64,000 nucleotides of DNA from Bolinopsis microptera (lineage: Eukaryota; Ctenophora; Tentaculata; Lobata; Bolinopsidae), in the NCBI RefSeq assembly GCF_026151205.1, contig NC_087077.1, positions 13,118,983-13,182,982 of the forward strand, read 5' to 3'. The translations under genes and the position numbers were made by a program. Shown here piece by piece: positions 36,957 through 48,195 of this stretch (positions are counted from its first letter, which is position 1; each line of letters opens with the position of its first letter). The notes beneath the pieces are model-generated. The model was given only the letters and a program-made list of their open reading frames with translations. It searched no databases and had not been told where the DNA came from.

Positions 36957-37690
36957 TGGGAAGTGTTCTTAAGGGAGGACTGTTGTGCAGCCATGGTCGG
37001 GGTTATAAAACACTGCCAAGACATTAAAAAAACATTTCCAACTACAAAACTGAACCACTAAACCAGCTCTGAGCACTATTTCTAGGTTATGAGACGGCTA
37101 AATGATGCGAATATAATCCTCAGATCTCCAGTATTACATTAAAAAACCCTTTCCAACTACAAACTTAACCACAAAACCAGCTTGAGCCTATTTTAGGTTA
37201 TGAGACGGCTAAATGATGCAATTATAAATCCTTAGAGCTCCCAGTACTCTACATTTATAAAAAACACTTACCAACTCAAAACTAACCACAAACCCAGCTC
37301 TGAGCACTATTTCTAGGTTATGAGACGGCTAAAATTGATGCGAAAAATAAATCCCTCAGATCTCCCAGTACTCTACTTTAAAAACCACTTTCCAACTACA
37401 AAACTTAACCACAAAACAGCTTTTCTGAGCACTATTTCTAGGTTATGAGACGGACTAAAGATGCGAATAATATATCATCAGAGCTCCCAGTACTCTACAT
37501 TAAAAAAACACTTTCCAACTACAAACCTTAAACCACAAAACAGTTTGCGCAGTATTTCTGGGTTCTGAAACGACTTAATGATGCAATTATAAATCTAAGA
37601 GCTCCCTCTACATTTAAAAACCTTTTCAACTCACAAACTTACCACAAAGCCAGCTTTGAGCACTATTCTAGTTCTAAAACGACAAAACGA
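36957..37690. repeat. Tandem repeat of about 120 bp, six noisy copies
   Basis: Recurring landmarks are GGTTATGAGACGGCTAAATG and CACTTTCCAACTACAAA, at 37,084, 37,196, 37,316, 37,439 and, diverged, 37,561 and about 37,672. Indel density resembles that of the left-hand array. No coding frame. Confidence 0.85.
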
Positions 37691-37717
37691 TGAGAAATAT
37701 TAAATCTCCACTGAGTA

Positions 37718-37741
37718 AGCCGGTAATAATTATTACCGGCT
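37718..37741. repeat. Perfect 24-bp palindrome at the end of the 120-bp array
   Basis: The left arm AGCCGGTAATAA is followed directly by its exact reverse complement, with no spacer. The A/T centre and GC arms could form a cruciform or bind a symmetric protein dimer. Confidence 0.8.
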
Positions 37742-39309
37742 AAAAAAGCTGAGACGGCTATTATGTATTATCGTAAAGACATGAATCACGGCCGTTTAAA
37801 TGGCTATTAGTTGACTGTTCATAACAGTGCTTATATTTGTGCGCTCTATCATAAGGTGTTTCAGACTGTTAACTCGGCTAATTATAACAAGCTTTTTATA
37901 TAGCCATTTAAGAAAGAAAAATACTTAGCACTTTACAACAACAATCACTCAGGTTTTAAACCTTATAGCGAGTCGGATATTACAATTTTACGAAGTCAAT
38001 TATTTTTACTTTTGAAAAGTATAAGAGTTAAGACTGCAGAATCTTTAGTTTATAAGTAATAAAAAGCAGAAAACCACGCCACATGAGGTCTCAAAAATAT
38101 AGTTATACAATAAGATTTTTAATCTGCCTGCAGTGAGTGGGGGGAATGTTTTTTTTTCTTCTTCTTTGCAGGAAAGTGGTAACATGTTCTATCCCTCTAG
38201 TTCTTTTTGTTGTTACGCCAATTGCTTGTTGTATTTCCTGCTCTCACTGGTTGTGTGTTCCTGGCCCTGTTAGGGGGTTCTTTGGACAGCCAGATGTTTT
38301 TTTTGCTCTGATAAGATATTTATGATAAGATATTTATGAAAAATAAAATGAAGGGGCAAGGAATTATTCAACGTTTCAATGTGACAACAACGTAATCAAC
38401 GTGGGATCAACAGAAATTTGACTCTCATAAATAATATTCAATTCGGATTTCAAATATAATAAGGAGATAAATAAAGTACGTGTTTGAACAAATTAATTGA
38501 TGAGTACACCCGTTTATTTATTCTATAGATGATTTATACAATATCAATATATACATTTATGCAGAATTTGATTGTATGAATCTGATCCCACCTAATTTGT
38601 GAACGGAAATTATTGCGGGAAGCGAAACTTTTTAAATATCAGTAAACCCCGTTTTACCGCGGAGATTGGGGGAAGGAAACATCGCGGTAAATCGGGGGAG
38701 GTTCGTGGTAATCGGGGTTTTGTTTGTTTACATTATACTAATTGTATCGATGTTAAATACGTTTGGTCAAAGATGAGTCAACCTAAAGTAACAATTACAT
38801 GGTAGTTCAGTACACTAATAATATGTTGAGGATATCACCTTAACGAGATCCCGGGAAATCATTCTCAGACAGCAGACTTCCTCAAGTCTCTTGGAATTAA
38901 AATCAAGTCAGAGAATAGAAAGCTTCCATATCTGTATGGTACGACAAAATGCACAAGGACCCTATTAAATTCGTTCATTACATCTGAGAAGAAATAGTTC
39001 TTGCAGCAAGTTGTCTGTAGCAGTTGGATTGTGTTTGAAAACGTGTCTGAAGGTTGCCTAAAAATTATTCTGGGATTAATCTTACTTCGGACTATGTATT
39101 TTAGCATGACGTGTCATTCTTTTTGTTAGTTCGTTTTCAATGTTTTGATCTTAATTTTAATTTTCAGTACGTTTTACCTAAAACAATATCATTTTTTAGC
39201 TAGCAGAATGGTTTTCAGAGGGCGCATTAATGAACTGTTCTCGGAGCTGGTCCCAAGTCCAGACGCCATTTTATTCTTGTTAATTTTTCAAATAACACTG
39301 TCTAGTCAT
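37742..39309. other. Intergenic DNA
   Basis: AT-rich. Contains a short GC-rich stretch at 38,640-38,730 with internal repeats of GCGGTAA and GGGGGA, and a hydrophobic chance frame at 38,137-38,325. Nothing recognised. Confidence 0.4.
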
Positions 39310-39437
39310 GACTATGAATATACATGGAAACATATGTGGTCAATAAGCTATCTTTATTTATACATTGCAACATCGTTTATAATGGTAATTAAAGCAAGTC
39401 ATTGATGTTTTTTGGCAACAGTTATAGTGTGCACATA
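39310..39437 (+). repeat. Flanking duplicate, left copy
   Basis: Matches 40,683-40,832 (ACATGGAAACAT..., AAGCTATCT, GGTAATTAAAGC, TTGGCAACAGTTAT, GTGTGCAC). The pair brackets the 177-bp array and the TCAGGG block. Confidence 0.65.
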
Positions 39438-40200
39438 AAAAAATTCGCCCAAACTTGCTCAGATTAATGTCTTATAGCCATGTAATATCTGGAACGTTTA
39501 AAGAACTTCTATCAGTTAGAATCTTGAGTAATCGACTTTCGTCAAATATTTCCCTTGTAAAACCAAAAACCGCCAATTTGAGATTATTTTAATGTTGTTT
39601 GAGTCATATCTCAAGTTTGGCTCATAAAAATTCGCACAAAACTTGATCAGATTATTAATCGTTTTATAAATGTAAATATCTGGAAAGTTTTAACAAATTC
39701 TTTCAGTTAGATCTCAAAATATATGCCCGCGGTTCCGCTAGAACGCACCAATTTGAGGATATTTCTTGTGTTTGAAGTTATATCTCAAATTTGGCATATA
39801 GAAAATTCGCTCAAACTTGCTCATATTGTCTGTCTTATAGCCAGTAACTATTTGGAAAAGTTTTTAAAAATTCTATCAGTAAGATCGTGAGATAATCCGA
39901 CTTTCGTAAATATGTACCAAAACTGCCAATTTGAGATATTTTTAATGTGTTTGAAGTCATATCTCAAGTTTGGCACATAATAAATTCGCCCAAACTGGCT
40001 CGATTAATCGTCTTATAGCCATGTAACTATCTGGGGGGGGGGGGGGGGGAGCCAAGTAGATATTTGTAGATTATTTGTGAATAATGTAGAAGGGCTATCA
40101 CGAAAAAAGTGGTTGACATTCTACTAATTTTACATTTATCTCCAAAAAATTAGTAGAATTTCTGGGAATATTTGAAAATATGGGCACTATCTGGAAACTT
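39420..40200. repeat. Tandem repeat of about 177 bp, three to four copies
   Basis: Landmarks CTCAAGTTTGGC, AAATTCGCCCAAACTTGCTC, CTTATAGCCA and ATCTGGAA recur near 39,440, 39,611, 39,786 and 39,963. The last copy is interrupted by a G17 run at about 40,034, and its continuation (CTATCTGGAAACTTTAAAG) is found at 40,187, after about 140 bp of other sequence. Confidence 0.8.
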
Positions 40201-40204
40201 TAAA

Positions 40205-40662
40205 GTCAGGGTCAGATCAGGATCTGGATCAGGATCAGGGTCAGGGTCAGGGTCAGGGTCCGGGTCAGGGTCAGGGTCAGGGTCAGGGTCAGGGTCAGGG
40301 TCTGGGTCAGGGTAACGGTCAGGGTCAGGGTCAGGGTCAGGGTCAGGTGTCAGGGTCAGGGTCAGTGTCAGGGTCAGGGTCAGGTCAGGGTCAGGGTCAG
40401 GGTCAGTGTCAGGGTCAGTGTCGGGGGTCAGGGTCAGGGTCAGGGGTCAGGGTCAGGGTCCGGGTCAGGGTCAGGGTCAGGGTCAGGGTCAGGGTCAGTC
40501 AGGGTCAGGGTCAGGGTCAGGGTCAGGTTCAGGGTCAGGGTCAGGTTCAGGGGTCAGGGTCAGGGTCCGGTGTCAGGGTCACGGTCCGGGCCAGGCGTCG
40601 GGTCAGGGTAGGGTTCGGGTCAGGGTCAGGGTCAGGGTCAGGGTCAGGGTCAGGGTCAGGGT
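40205..40662 (+). repeat. TCAGGG hexanucleotide block
   Basis: About 75 copies of TCAGGG with occasional GTCC and GTGT variants. It ends in GGGTTAATTG and then unique DNA. It differs by one base from the usual animal telomere repeat TTAGGG, but it is internal and flanked by ordinary sequence. Gly/Ser/Gln-Gly frames across it are repeat artefacts. Confidence 0.95.
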
Positions 40663-40682
40663 TAATTGTCGACCACCCCATT

Positions 40683-40832
40683 TTACCTGGAAACATGTAG
40701 TTATAAAGCTATCTAAATTTTATAGTATTATCTATTATAATATTATACATTGCACATAGTTTATTAATTGTAATTAAAGCTAACTCATTGAAATGTTTAT
40801 TGGCAACAGTTATTATACATAGTGTGCACTGG
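40683..40832 (+). repeat. Flanking duplicate, right copy
   Basis: Diverged copy of 39,310-39,437 on the far side of the TCAGGG block. Confidence 0.65.
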
Positions 40833-42132
40833 AGTAGGAATGTGAGTATGCATTTTTTGTACTTATTAAACGGTGAAATTTAAACGTGGGCTAATTTTAT
40901 TTGGTGATATCAATTATTTTCATAGCCAAACTGGGGATGGTTAAATAAAACAAGTTAGTAATTAAATTAAATTAGCTGATAGTAGAAACTTTTCGCTCAA
41001 ATAAACTGTGAACAGTGAACAGTGAACACATATAATTTGAGAGAGAATTGATTCGTTCACCGGACGCATATTATACTGTCCAGAGATATTATGGGGGTTC
41101 AAGCTTCTTTGGAAACTTTTGAAAGTAGCAAAAAATTGAGAAAACTTGATAATCTAGGAAGGGGATAGGGGAGTTGGTCAAAACATATAAAGTAATTAAT
41201 CATGTTTTTATTTTGCAGAAATTATACAATATGGATATGTTATCGTCTTCGACTATAAGGGATGATGGGGGCGATGACTCGTGATTATAATTATATAGGA
41301 TAAAGTTCCAGGTGGTGACTAATTGAAGGCGCTGTATGTGTGAGGTGAAGAATCAGCCTTGATGCATGAGTGGAAGGGTGAACGAGGTAAAAATATGTAC
41401 ATGGGACAATTTCATAGAAACTGAGAACAAAAATCCTTTACATCAGTACAGACGATATGCTTGCCTTTAATTACAAACCGTGCTTTAAAAATGTTATTGT
41501 TATCAAGTAAAAGCACTTCGAAGTTTTTTTAATAAACTATCGCATGCTATTGTATAATCAAGTCAAATTGCAAACTCTTAAGTTAATTGTTGTTTTATTG
41601 TATTACTGTGTCATAAATGAACACTTGTAGTCGTTTACCTATAGTGGGGTTGATACTGCACTTGTCCCATGCTGATTGAACCTGTAATTAAAAACAATTT
41701 TAACTTCTGAAGGGGCTCTGGTATCATTCTACATTCTGACAAACAGTCCTTCTCATGCGATGTCACAATTTTAAAACCTAATCATTCAACTAATCGGGAT
41801 TTCAAGGTATTACACAAGTGGCAATGATGAATCAGGTGATAATTGATTATTGACCGAAAAACTCGACAAAGCAAGTTTGAAACCAAGTAAGGAAATCGGG
41901 ATCAAAATATGATGACACGTAACGCGCGAGCGGTATAACATGTGCTTATCATGCGAAACTAAAAGTGGTTGAAAATGGAAAGAATCGACTGTAGAGTGAT
42001 TTTAGCGCGGCCGAGCTTGTCAGTGACCAAAACGGTTTTTTGCCCATAAAAACTCTCAGTGGAAGCTTTTTACCTACGTCATGTGGGGTGATTCGGAATC
42101 AGGCGTCCAAAAATACACTAATTTAGAATCAA
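40833..42132. other. Intergenic DNA
   Basis: AT-rich with a short run of GTGAACA repeats near 41,010. No gene recognised. Confidence 0.4.
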
Positions 42133-42240
42133 TGTCACACTTACCTGGGGACCTAGGCTATTATGTTCATAATTTAAACGATCAATAGAAGGAAGATTCG
42201 GCGGAATGACAGGCTGAGCGGCGGTAAGCGCGGCCCAGTA
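42133..42240 (-). repeat. Exon-like repeat R2
   Basis: On the minus strand it is open for about 32 codons (YWAALTAAQPVIPP ... NYEHNSLGPQ) and then has CAG followed by GTAAGT, a good donor. R1 and R3 are frame-shifted relatives. It could be one of several duplicated exons, or a repeat family that happens to contain a splice-like site. Confidence 0.4.
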
Positions 42241-42279
42241 ATTTTAAAATCCGATTGGCCTTCCTTTTCCAAGAAATTT

Positions 42280-42375
42280 TCTTACCTGGGGACTCAGGCA
42301 TATCATGTTCATTAAAACATTAGAGATTCGGCGGGAATAACAGGTAAAGGTTGAGGCGGCCCAGTAAAATGTTTC
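42280..42375 (-). repeat. Exon-like repeat R3
   Basis: Relative of R2, about 40 bp away in the same orientation. It ends CCCCAG then GTAAG on the minus strand, with a one-base frame difference from R2. Confidence 0.45.
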
Positions 42376-42451
42376 TTAAAATTTGGGGCGAGCGCTTTAG
42401 TTAGAGCGAAATTTATTTAGGTTTATTTTGATATTCAATTGTAGGTTTACA

Positions 42452-42540
42452 ACCTACCAGACGGCGCGCAGCGTTGGACTAGTCGACGGTCCAAATATTA
42501 TGGAACAGATTTTTTACGAGTATCACCCTGTTAAGATATT
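42452..42540 (+). repeat. Exon-like repeat, copy B
   Basis: Relative of 36,119-36,190. The open plus frame includes LVDGPNIMEQIFYEYHPVKIF. It is preceded by a possible acceptor (CAATTGTAG at 42,437-42,445). The strand of any real exon is undecided. Confidence 0.35.
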
Positions 42541-45530
42541 CAATGGAGTATTGACCTATTTAAGCATAAGCATTATCAAAACCAATAATTTGACGGTCTG
42601 GGGCCAGAGGGCACTGTATACTGGGACCATTACATCCTAATTTTTATATTAATAGATGGCACCAACCATTCAAAAACTTTTTAATGACCTAAGAACTGGC
42701 CATGGTAGGCATGATTAAAATTATCTTTATAATTACGTATCACTAAATCGACTTAATTCAATACATTAAAAATATTGGTTAATTTCCAGGTCTGATTGGA
42801 AGGTTCACCCAAATAATTCTTTCTAATTTGGAATCTTGAGCAATTTTTAGATTGATCTGTATTATGAAAGTTTTGATGTTCTTGCCGGATAGAATTATCA
42901 TTTGAATATAGTTTTTTAAGTAATTACACCACTCAATCTATTACATTTTTTTTGGACGATACTGAAAGTATTAATTTATTGTAGTTTGAGGGAGGTCTCA
43001 CTGGGGAGTTTCTCTGGTCGCTAATAATATGGGATCAATTGTATAACTTGAAATTACTGTAGGTTCACATTGCATCATATGGTATTAATAGTTTCAAAGC
43101 TATGAACAAGTAAAGTTGGTACTCCTAGCAGCAATGGACCACATTAATGGCTGATTGCTTTCATTCATTCTGTTCCCATATCCTTTTAAAAATCCAAAGA
43201 ACACTTTACCAAACCTAAGATCAGGTGTGGCTGTTTTTCCTCAAATAAAGAATTGTAGGTCAAAAAAGTTAGAGCTGTTTAAAGAAAAACCCAAAAAAAA
43301 AAAAAAATCCAGTTTTATAGTTAATACAGGTTAAAACCTCAAAATTTGGCGGCGTAATATCTCAACAATGAGGTCAGACTTTTGGATCCGTTATTTGTCT
43401 CCAGCAGCTCTATCACATGTGTGTAAACTAAAAAAATTTGTGAGACTGATAAGTGCCTATTCTTATTTTCAAGTGTATTAAGTCGCCAAACCTGTAGCAG
43501 ATAACTCAAATTGTTGCACGTATAAGAGCCTCTACTAATAGTTGATGTGTATTTACTTTCACCATAAACCATTAATCAACATTTGCTCTTCAAATTCTGT
43601 AAGTAAAGGTTCCTCAATGATCCTAACTTTTATATGTTGGTTCAACCCGAAATCCATGTAAATTTCTAAAAAACACTGCTATTATAGGCAAACATGCCGG
43701 AAGCAAACCCCAGATGAGACTCCAGTATGCTATTGCCATGTCAAAGTTTTTGGACAACAGTGGGTTTCTGGAACATTCAGCCCACGATCTGGTTTTCCAT
43801 TGAGGTTCTCAATTTTGGCAGTTATGTGGGAAAATACCCCATTAGTGCAGCTGGGTAAGTGGAAATATCTTGTGTCCACATTAGGAAATATATAGCACTG
43901 TTTGCAACATTGAACAACTGATATTATCTATGTAATTTCTTTGTTATTTTATTTGATGGCACTCATCACCTTAATAATACCAAGAATCGTGTGTGTGTGT
44001 GTGTGTGTTATGTATGAAATTCCGAACGGTTATACAAAATAAACGGTAAGTGTTATGGGACTGTTTTTTCGGTATAGTGCCGACATAACTCTGACGAAGC
44101 AAAAAGCAAATTTTAATAAAAATCGGCGGTGGGAAGTGGCCTTAATTGTGGTTTTTGTACTTTTAATGCAACATTATCCGAGTGAGCCCTAAAATGGGCA
44201 CACTTTTTCTTCCTATTCGCTCTCTTGTTTAGCGATGGTAGTAGGTTCGTCCGCATGTGAATATTAGGAGTGTACTTGGGCACTGTGATTGTGGTCTGTT
44301 TAATCTGTAGAGAGAGTTTCATACTTTTCATAACGACAATGTCTTATGCATATTATACTATAAGTTTAATATGGGGGGGGGGGGGGGGAGGCACTCTTAG
44401 CGGTCGGTGTTTGTTTAATTTCATAAGACAATGTTTATGCATGTTTTCAAATTTAAGGCGGGTGTGGTGCGGAGTTAATAAGGGTTTATTTCTAAACGAT
44501 TTAAACGGTTTTAGACGGGAGTAGTGTTGAGGTGTATAGTCGTGGTACAGATTATAATGGATACGTGAGGGATCCGAATAGGAATTGCTCACCTAATGCG
44601 GGTTTTGTCTCAGCGGGGTAATTACTCCTACCTTTTTTAACTGCGGCAGTGTATTCCGGCGAAGGCCGGGTTACACTAGTATTTCTATAATATCACTAGG
44701 TATGAACATTGGTAGGAAATTGTTTATATGAATTTTGATATTTTCAGAGTAAATGATAATTGGACAAGCAGACGATCTCATTAGAAACTAGTCACGGTTA
44801 TGTGCAAAGTTAAAACTGTTATCATTCCATTACAAACTCATTAAGTTGGTCACCAGCAGTGCTGTTAGTCACCTGATAATCACATGTACTTCACTCTAAA
44901 TAACTGTTCAAGTAGGTGGTGGTTCTATCACCTCCCTGGTTTTGCTGGTGTATTTCCGTCTCCACAGGTGCAGATCCGTGGAGGGTACTGTTTAAGTACA
45001 TCACGTTTACTCCCAATAAGGTATAATCGGTATCACGTGACGATCTCCGTTTCCTGGATGAGTGTCAAGCCCTTGATCCCTGGTGGTGTTAGCCAGCAAA
45101 CCATGAATTTACTAATACTGTCTGCTTCGCACCAACACTGTAACCTTGTCAAGGCTCTGACTGTTCGTGTTCCACTACTGGTGTAAGAGGTGTTGAGTAA
45201 TGGATAACAAATGATGTATAATCTCAGTGAAATGATAGCACCAATAACAACGGTATTTCATCACGTCATGTCAACTGGTAGTTGATACGAAACTTCTTGT
45301 TTGTGTCGCTGCTGATCAAAGAATTTAACAGCTTTATCAGCCATACTAATACACCAGATCTCCAGTAAAACCATACAACCATACAACCAGATCAATGGAG
45401 AGGAGCTGCTGAGTCGGATACTTCCCTGCTTAAACTGGGTTACATTGAGAATAACGAGAGATGGTAGAGAATATGTTGTTTGATCCGAATAATAACACCC
45501 AGCATTGAGTTCTCCTGATAACCACCTGAC
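42541..45530. other. Intergenic DNA with weak exon-like and simple repeats
   Basis: A (GT)n run lies at about 43,988-44,009 and a G17 run at about 44,371. A possible exon at 43,688-43,854 ends at a good donor (GG before GTAAGT) and has VGFWNIQPTIWFSIEV in one frame but a stop upstream. Nothing else is recognised. Confidence 0.35.
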
Positions 45531-45539
45531 TTGTATGTA

Positions 45540-45540
<1 letters not shown>

Positions 45541-45573
<33 letters not shown>

Positions 45574-45603
45574 GAGAGCGAGGGCGAGGAGAGAGAGAGA
45601 GAG
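45541..45603. repeat. GA-rich microsatellite
   Basis: Imperfect GAGAGA run. A minus-strand Ser/Leu-rich frame over it is an artefact. Confidence 0.9.
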
Positions 45604-46560
45604 GATGATGAGAGTACTAAACACTATTGGATTCCAGACTGGACTGGCATACAGCTCAAATAGTTCTCTTCTTTTCTGTTGATATTGCTACAATATAGTT
45701 ATAATATTCAGCTTCTCTCTACACAGTCACGTGGAGGGAGAAAGAAAAAGTTTAATTACTGGCCATGCATTGCTGAGTTATACTAACAGAATATGAGGAA
45801 TCTAATCAGGCAAATAGTTGTGTTTTAAAATCTTGACAGTTTGATGTTGTACTCTACGGACTAGGTAGGTGTGTAGAGTATTTTGTGCGTTTTCACATCA
45901 AATCTTTAACTCGTACCATATTTTGAGCTGCCTCTGTTCTTCTCAGGCTTTCACAGCTGTACGATGTAGCAGTTATATACAGAGTATATAAACAGTATAC
46001 TATCTTTTAAGTTTCTTCAGCAATCTCTTAAGGAGTTGTGACGCTGTTAATGTACAAGGAGATATGAAGATCACAATCAGTGTGGAGGTTGACGTTAATG
46101 CCTTGTCCGATGGATCATTCGAGTCACGTGATCATTCGAGTCACGTGAGCTTAACTATCCCTCTTTGTACATATCAAATCTTCTGGGTACAGGTTATACG
46201 GGGAAATATAAGTACTTTATATAATATTAAGGGCGAGACATATAGCAATCACACTGATGTCTGGGAGCAATTAAATCAAAACAGCTCCCAATAATGTTAG
46301 GAATATTAGCATCCTGGTATTTCAGTACAATATACTCTACAATATTTAATACTTCAATACCATTGTTTCTATTGTCTTTAGTGGTCTATTCTTAAACACA
46401 TGTTACTTTTGATACTCTCTACAACTCAGCCATAGGGTATGTTTAGGAGTATGGGTTAGAGTATGTTTACTTGGCCAGTTAGCCAGAGAAAGAGTGATAA
46501 ATCAGATGATTAAAGCTATTGTTTATTTCAGTTAGTATGAACTTGCATTCTTACCGTCTA
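45604..46560. other. Intergenic DNA with CACGTG sites
   Basis: Holds a duplicated 16-base stretch at 46,117-46,148 that places two TCACGTGA E-box palindromes 16 bp apart, plus another CACGTG near 45,728. No gene recognised. Confidence 0.4.
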
Positions 46561-46564
46561 CTGG

Positions 46565-46912
46565 CACTCTGTCCCTAGTTGGTGTCAGCCACTACCACTA
46601 CATATACCGGCCTACCATCCCACACATCCTCACTTCCACACTTGCATTCTACGTCCTACTGCATCCAGTCCTTGTTAGGTGTCAGCACTACACTACATAT
46701 TACCGGCATACCATCCCACTCCTACTTCCACACTTGCAATCTACGTCCTTCTGCCACTCAGTCTAGTTAGGTGTCAGCACTACACTACATATAACCGGCA
46801 TACCATACCACATCCCTCACTACCACACTTGCTTCTACCGTCCTACACACTCAGTCCTAGTTAGGTGTCAGCACTACCACTACATATACCGGCCTACATC
46901 CCACACATCCTC
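46565..46912. repeat. Tandem repeat of about 95 bp, nearly four copies
   Basis: Landmarks are TTAGGTGTCAGCACTAC, ACATATACCGGC and CATCCCACACATCCTCACT. Ser/Thr/His-rich frames over it are by-products. Confidence 0.9.
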
Positions 46913-47566
46913 GGCTTTTGATCAAATTAATTTGAGGCACAGTGTATAACACTACTAACTATAGTTGGCATTTCTGTTGGACAAGAAAACGTTTTGGCAA
47001 TATATTGGCAGTTGGGATTTGGGATTAGTGCTCAGCAACTCTAAACTATAAAGGTGCATTGGGAATGTTGGATTATGGTTTTGGTTGTCATATGTTTGTG
47101 TGGCTGTCCGCAACATATTATCAGTCGCCTTTGAAAATCAGACTACAGATTTTCTTTCTGTATAATCACTATACAGTTCCTCTTTAAAAAAGTGCATGTG
47201 ACAAGTAACGAGGACAAGGATGTCTCTAGGATCAGGAGCGAACAAATGATCAATTGTTCTAGACGTGAGGCTGTCTGCAGTAACGGCCCTAGCGACAGGG
47301 GATGGTTGTTCGCTTGATGTACTATGATGCGGGTTATACAAGTCTGGAAAAACAACGAGTCAATAGGACCTGCCTATTGGCCGGGCGCCGCCGTAGATCA
47401 ACCATGGTGTGTGGGGTATTTACCTCGGGCACACACCTTAATTCTCTACGAGAACCGGCGCGGCGACTCACCCACTAGGCTTCCCTGCTCCCATCGCCTT
47501 TTCCAACTGAGACGTACGCAACCCCCACACACAAGAGTATACCCTACTACTACTGTGGCCAGAAGG

Positions 47567-48195
47567 AAATTCTTGTAGGAACTCTTAATGTACGAAACAA
47601 TATGTGAAACAATACAAGAGGGGATGAGTGGGTGTATGCCCCCCCCCCACAACGCGGGTATAGTGGGTAAATTTGGGCATTCAGGAGCATTCGGGTAGTA
47701 GTACATAGCACTGAATCGAGTATCAAGTCTTGAAGCTCCTCACCTCATAACAACTTCGCATGGAGAACCAGCAATGGGGGGCCTGTGGTGGGGGTTGGTA
47801 TTGTCTTGGACATAAATACAGTATTAACTCATGAGTAGTTGTATACTACATGAAAGGAGGACGGGATGGTAGCCTAGCTTTGCAGGGACCCGGTCACAAC
47901 TGTTATTGTGAGTTATTGCCCGACGAGGGGGCGTCTGTCGACGAAGCAGAAAACTACTACGACAGCCTTGGTGGAGCCATCGACCAGATTACAGCCAACA
48001 ACTTAAACTATTCGGTTGTAGGAGACCTCAATGGCGCATGTATCATCATCAGGAAACTGGACTCCTGGTCTAACCTTAAAACTGATATCGCTCTTCAGAG
48101 AGGTACACAGTGGAAGTTAACAAACGCTTTTCCATACTTGAAAAGGATGATCCGGACTGGCAACAGGAAAAGGTACCAATGCTTTTTGTGCGAAT
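47567..48195 (+). pseudogene. LINE APE-type endonuclease region, frame-broken
   Basis: The domain that nicks target DNA. Visible in order: KEILVGTLNVR (domain start, Asn of the NVR motif) from about 47,562; WRTSNGG and VGVGIVLDI around 47,770-47,815; then an open frame 47,850-48,197 with a PDEGASVDEAENYYDSLGGA stretch and VVGDLNG, where the family has GDFN. After it, QRGTQWKLTN and, in another frame, FSILEKDDPDW look like the usual linker to the RT. The region is short: a C10 run near 47,641 lies where part of the domain is lost, and its C-terminal part after GDLNG is missing. Frameshifts and truncation make it non-functional. Confidence 0.75.

Noticed and set aside
40205-40662. Chromosome end
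   Set aside because: The hexamer differs from TTAGGG and has ordinary unique sequence on both sides.
40347-40759. Two 117-codon Gly/Ser/Gln/Arg/Val frames
   Set aside because: Artefacts of TCAGGG hexamers, which have no stop in several frames.
47138-47355. Minus-strand frames upstream of the endonuclease
   Set aside because: No motif, and they overlap the probable LINE leader on the plus strand.
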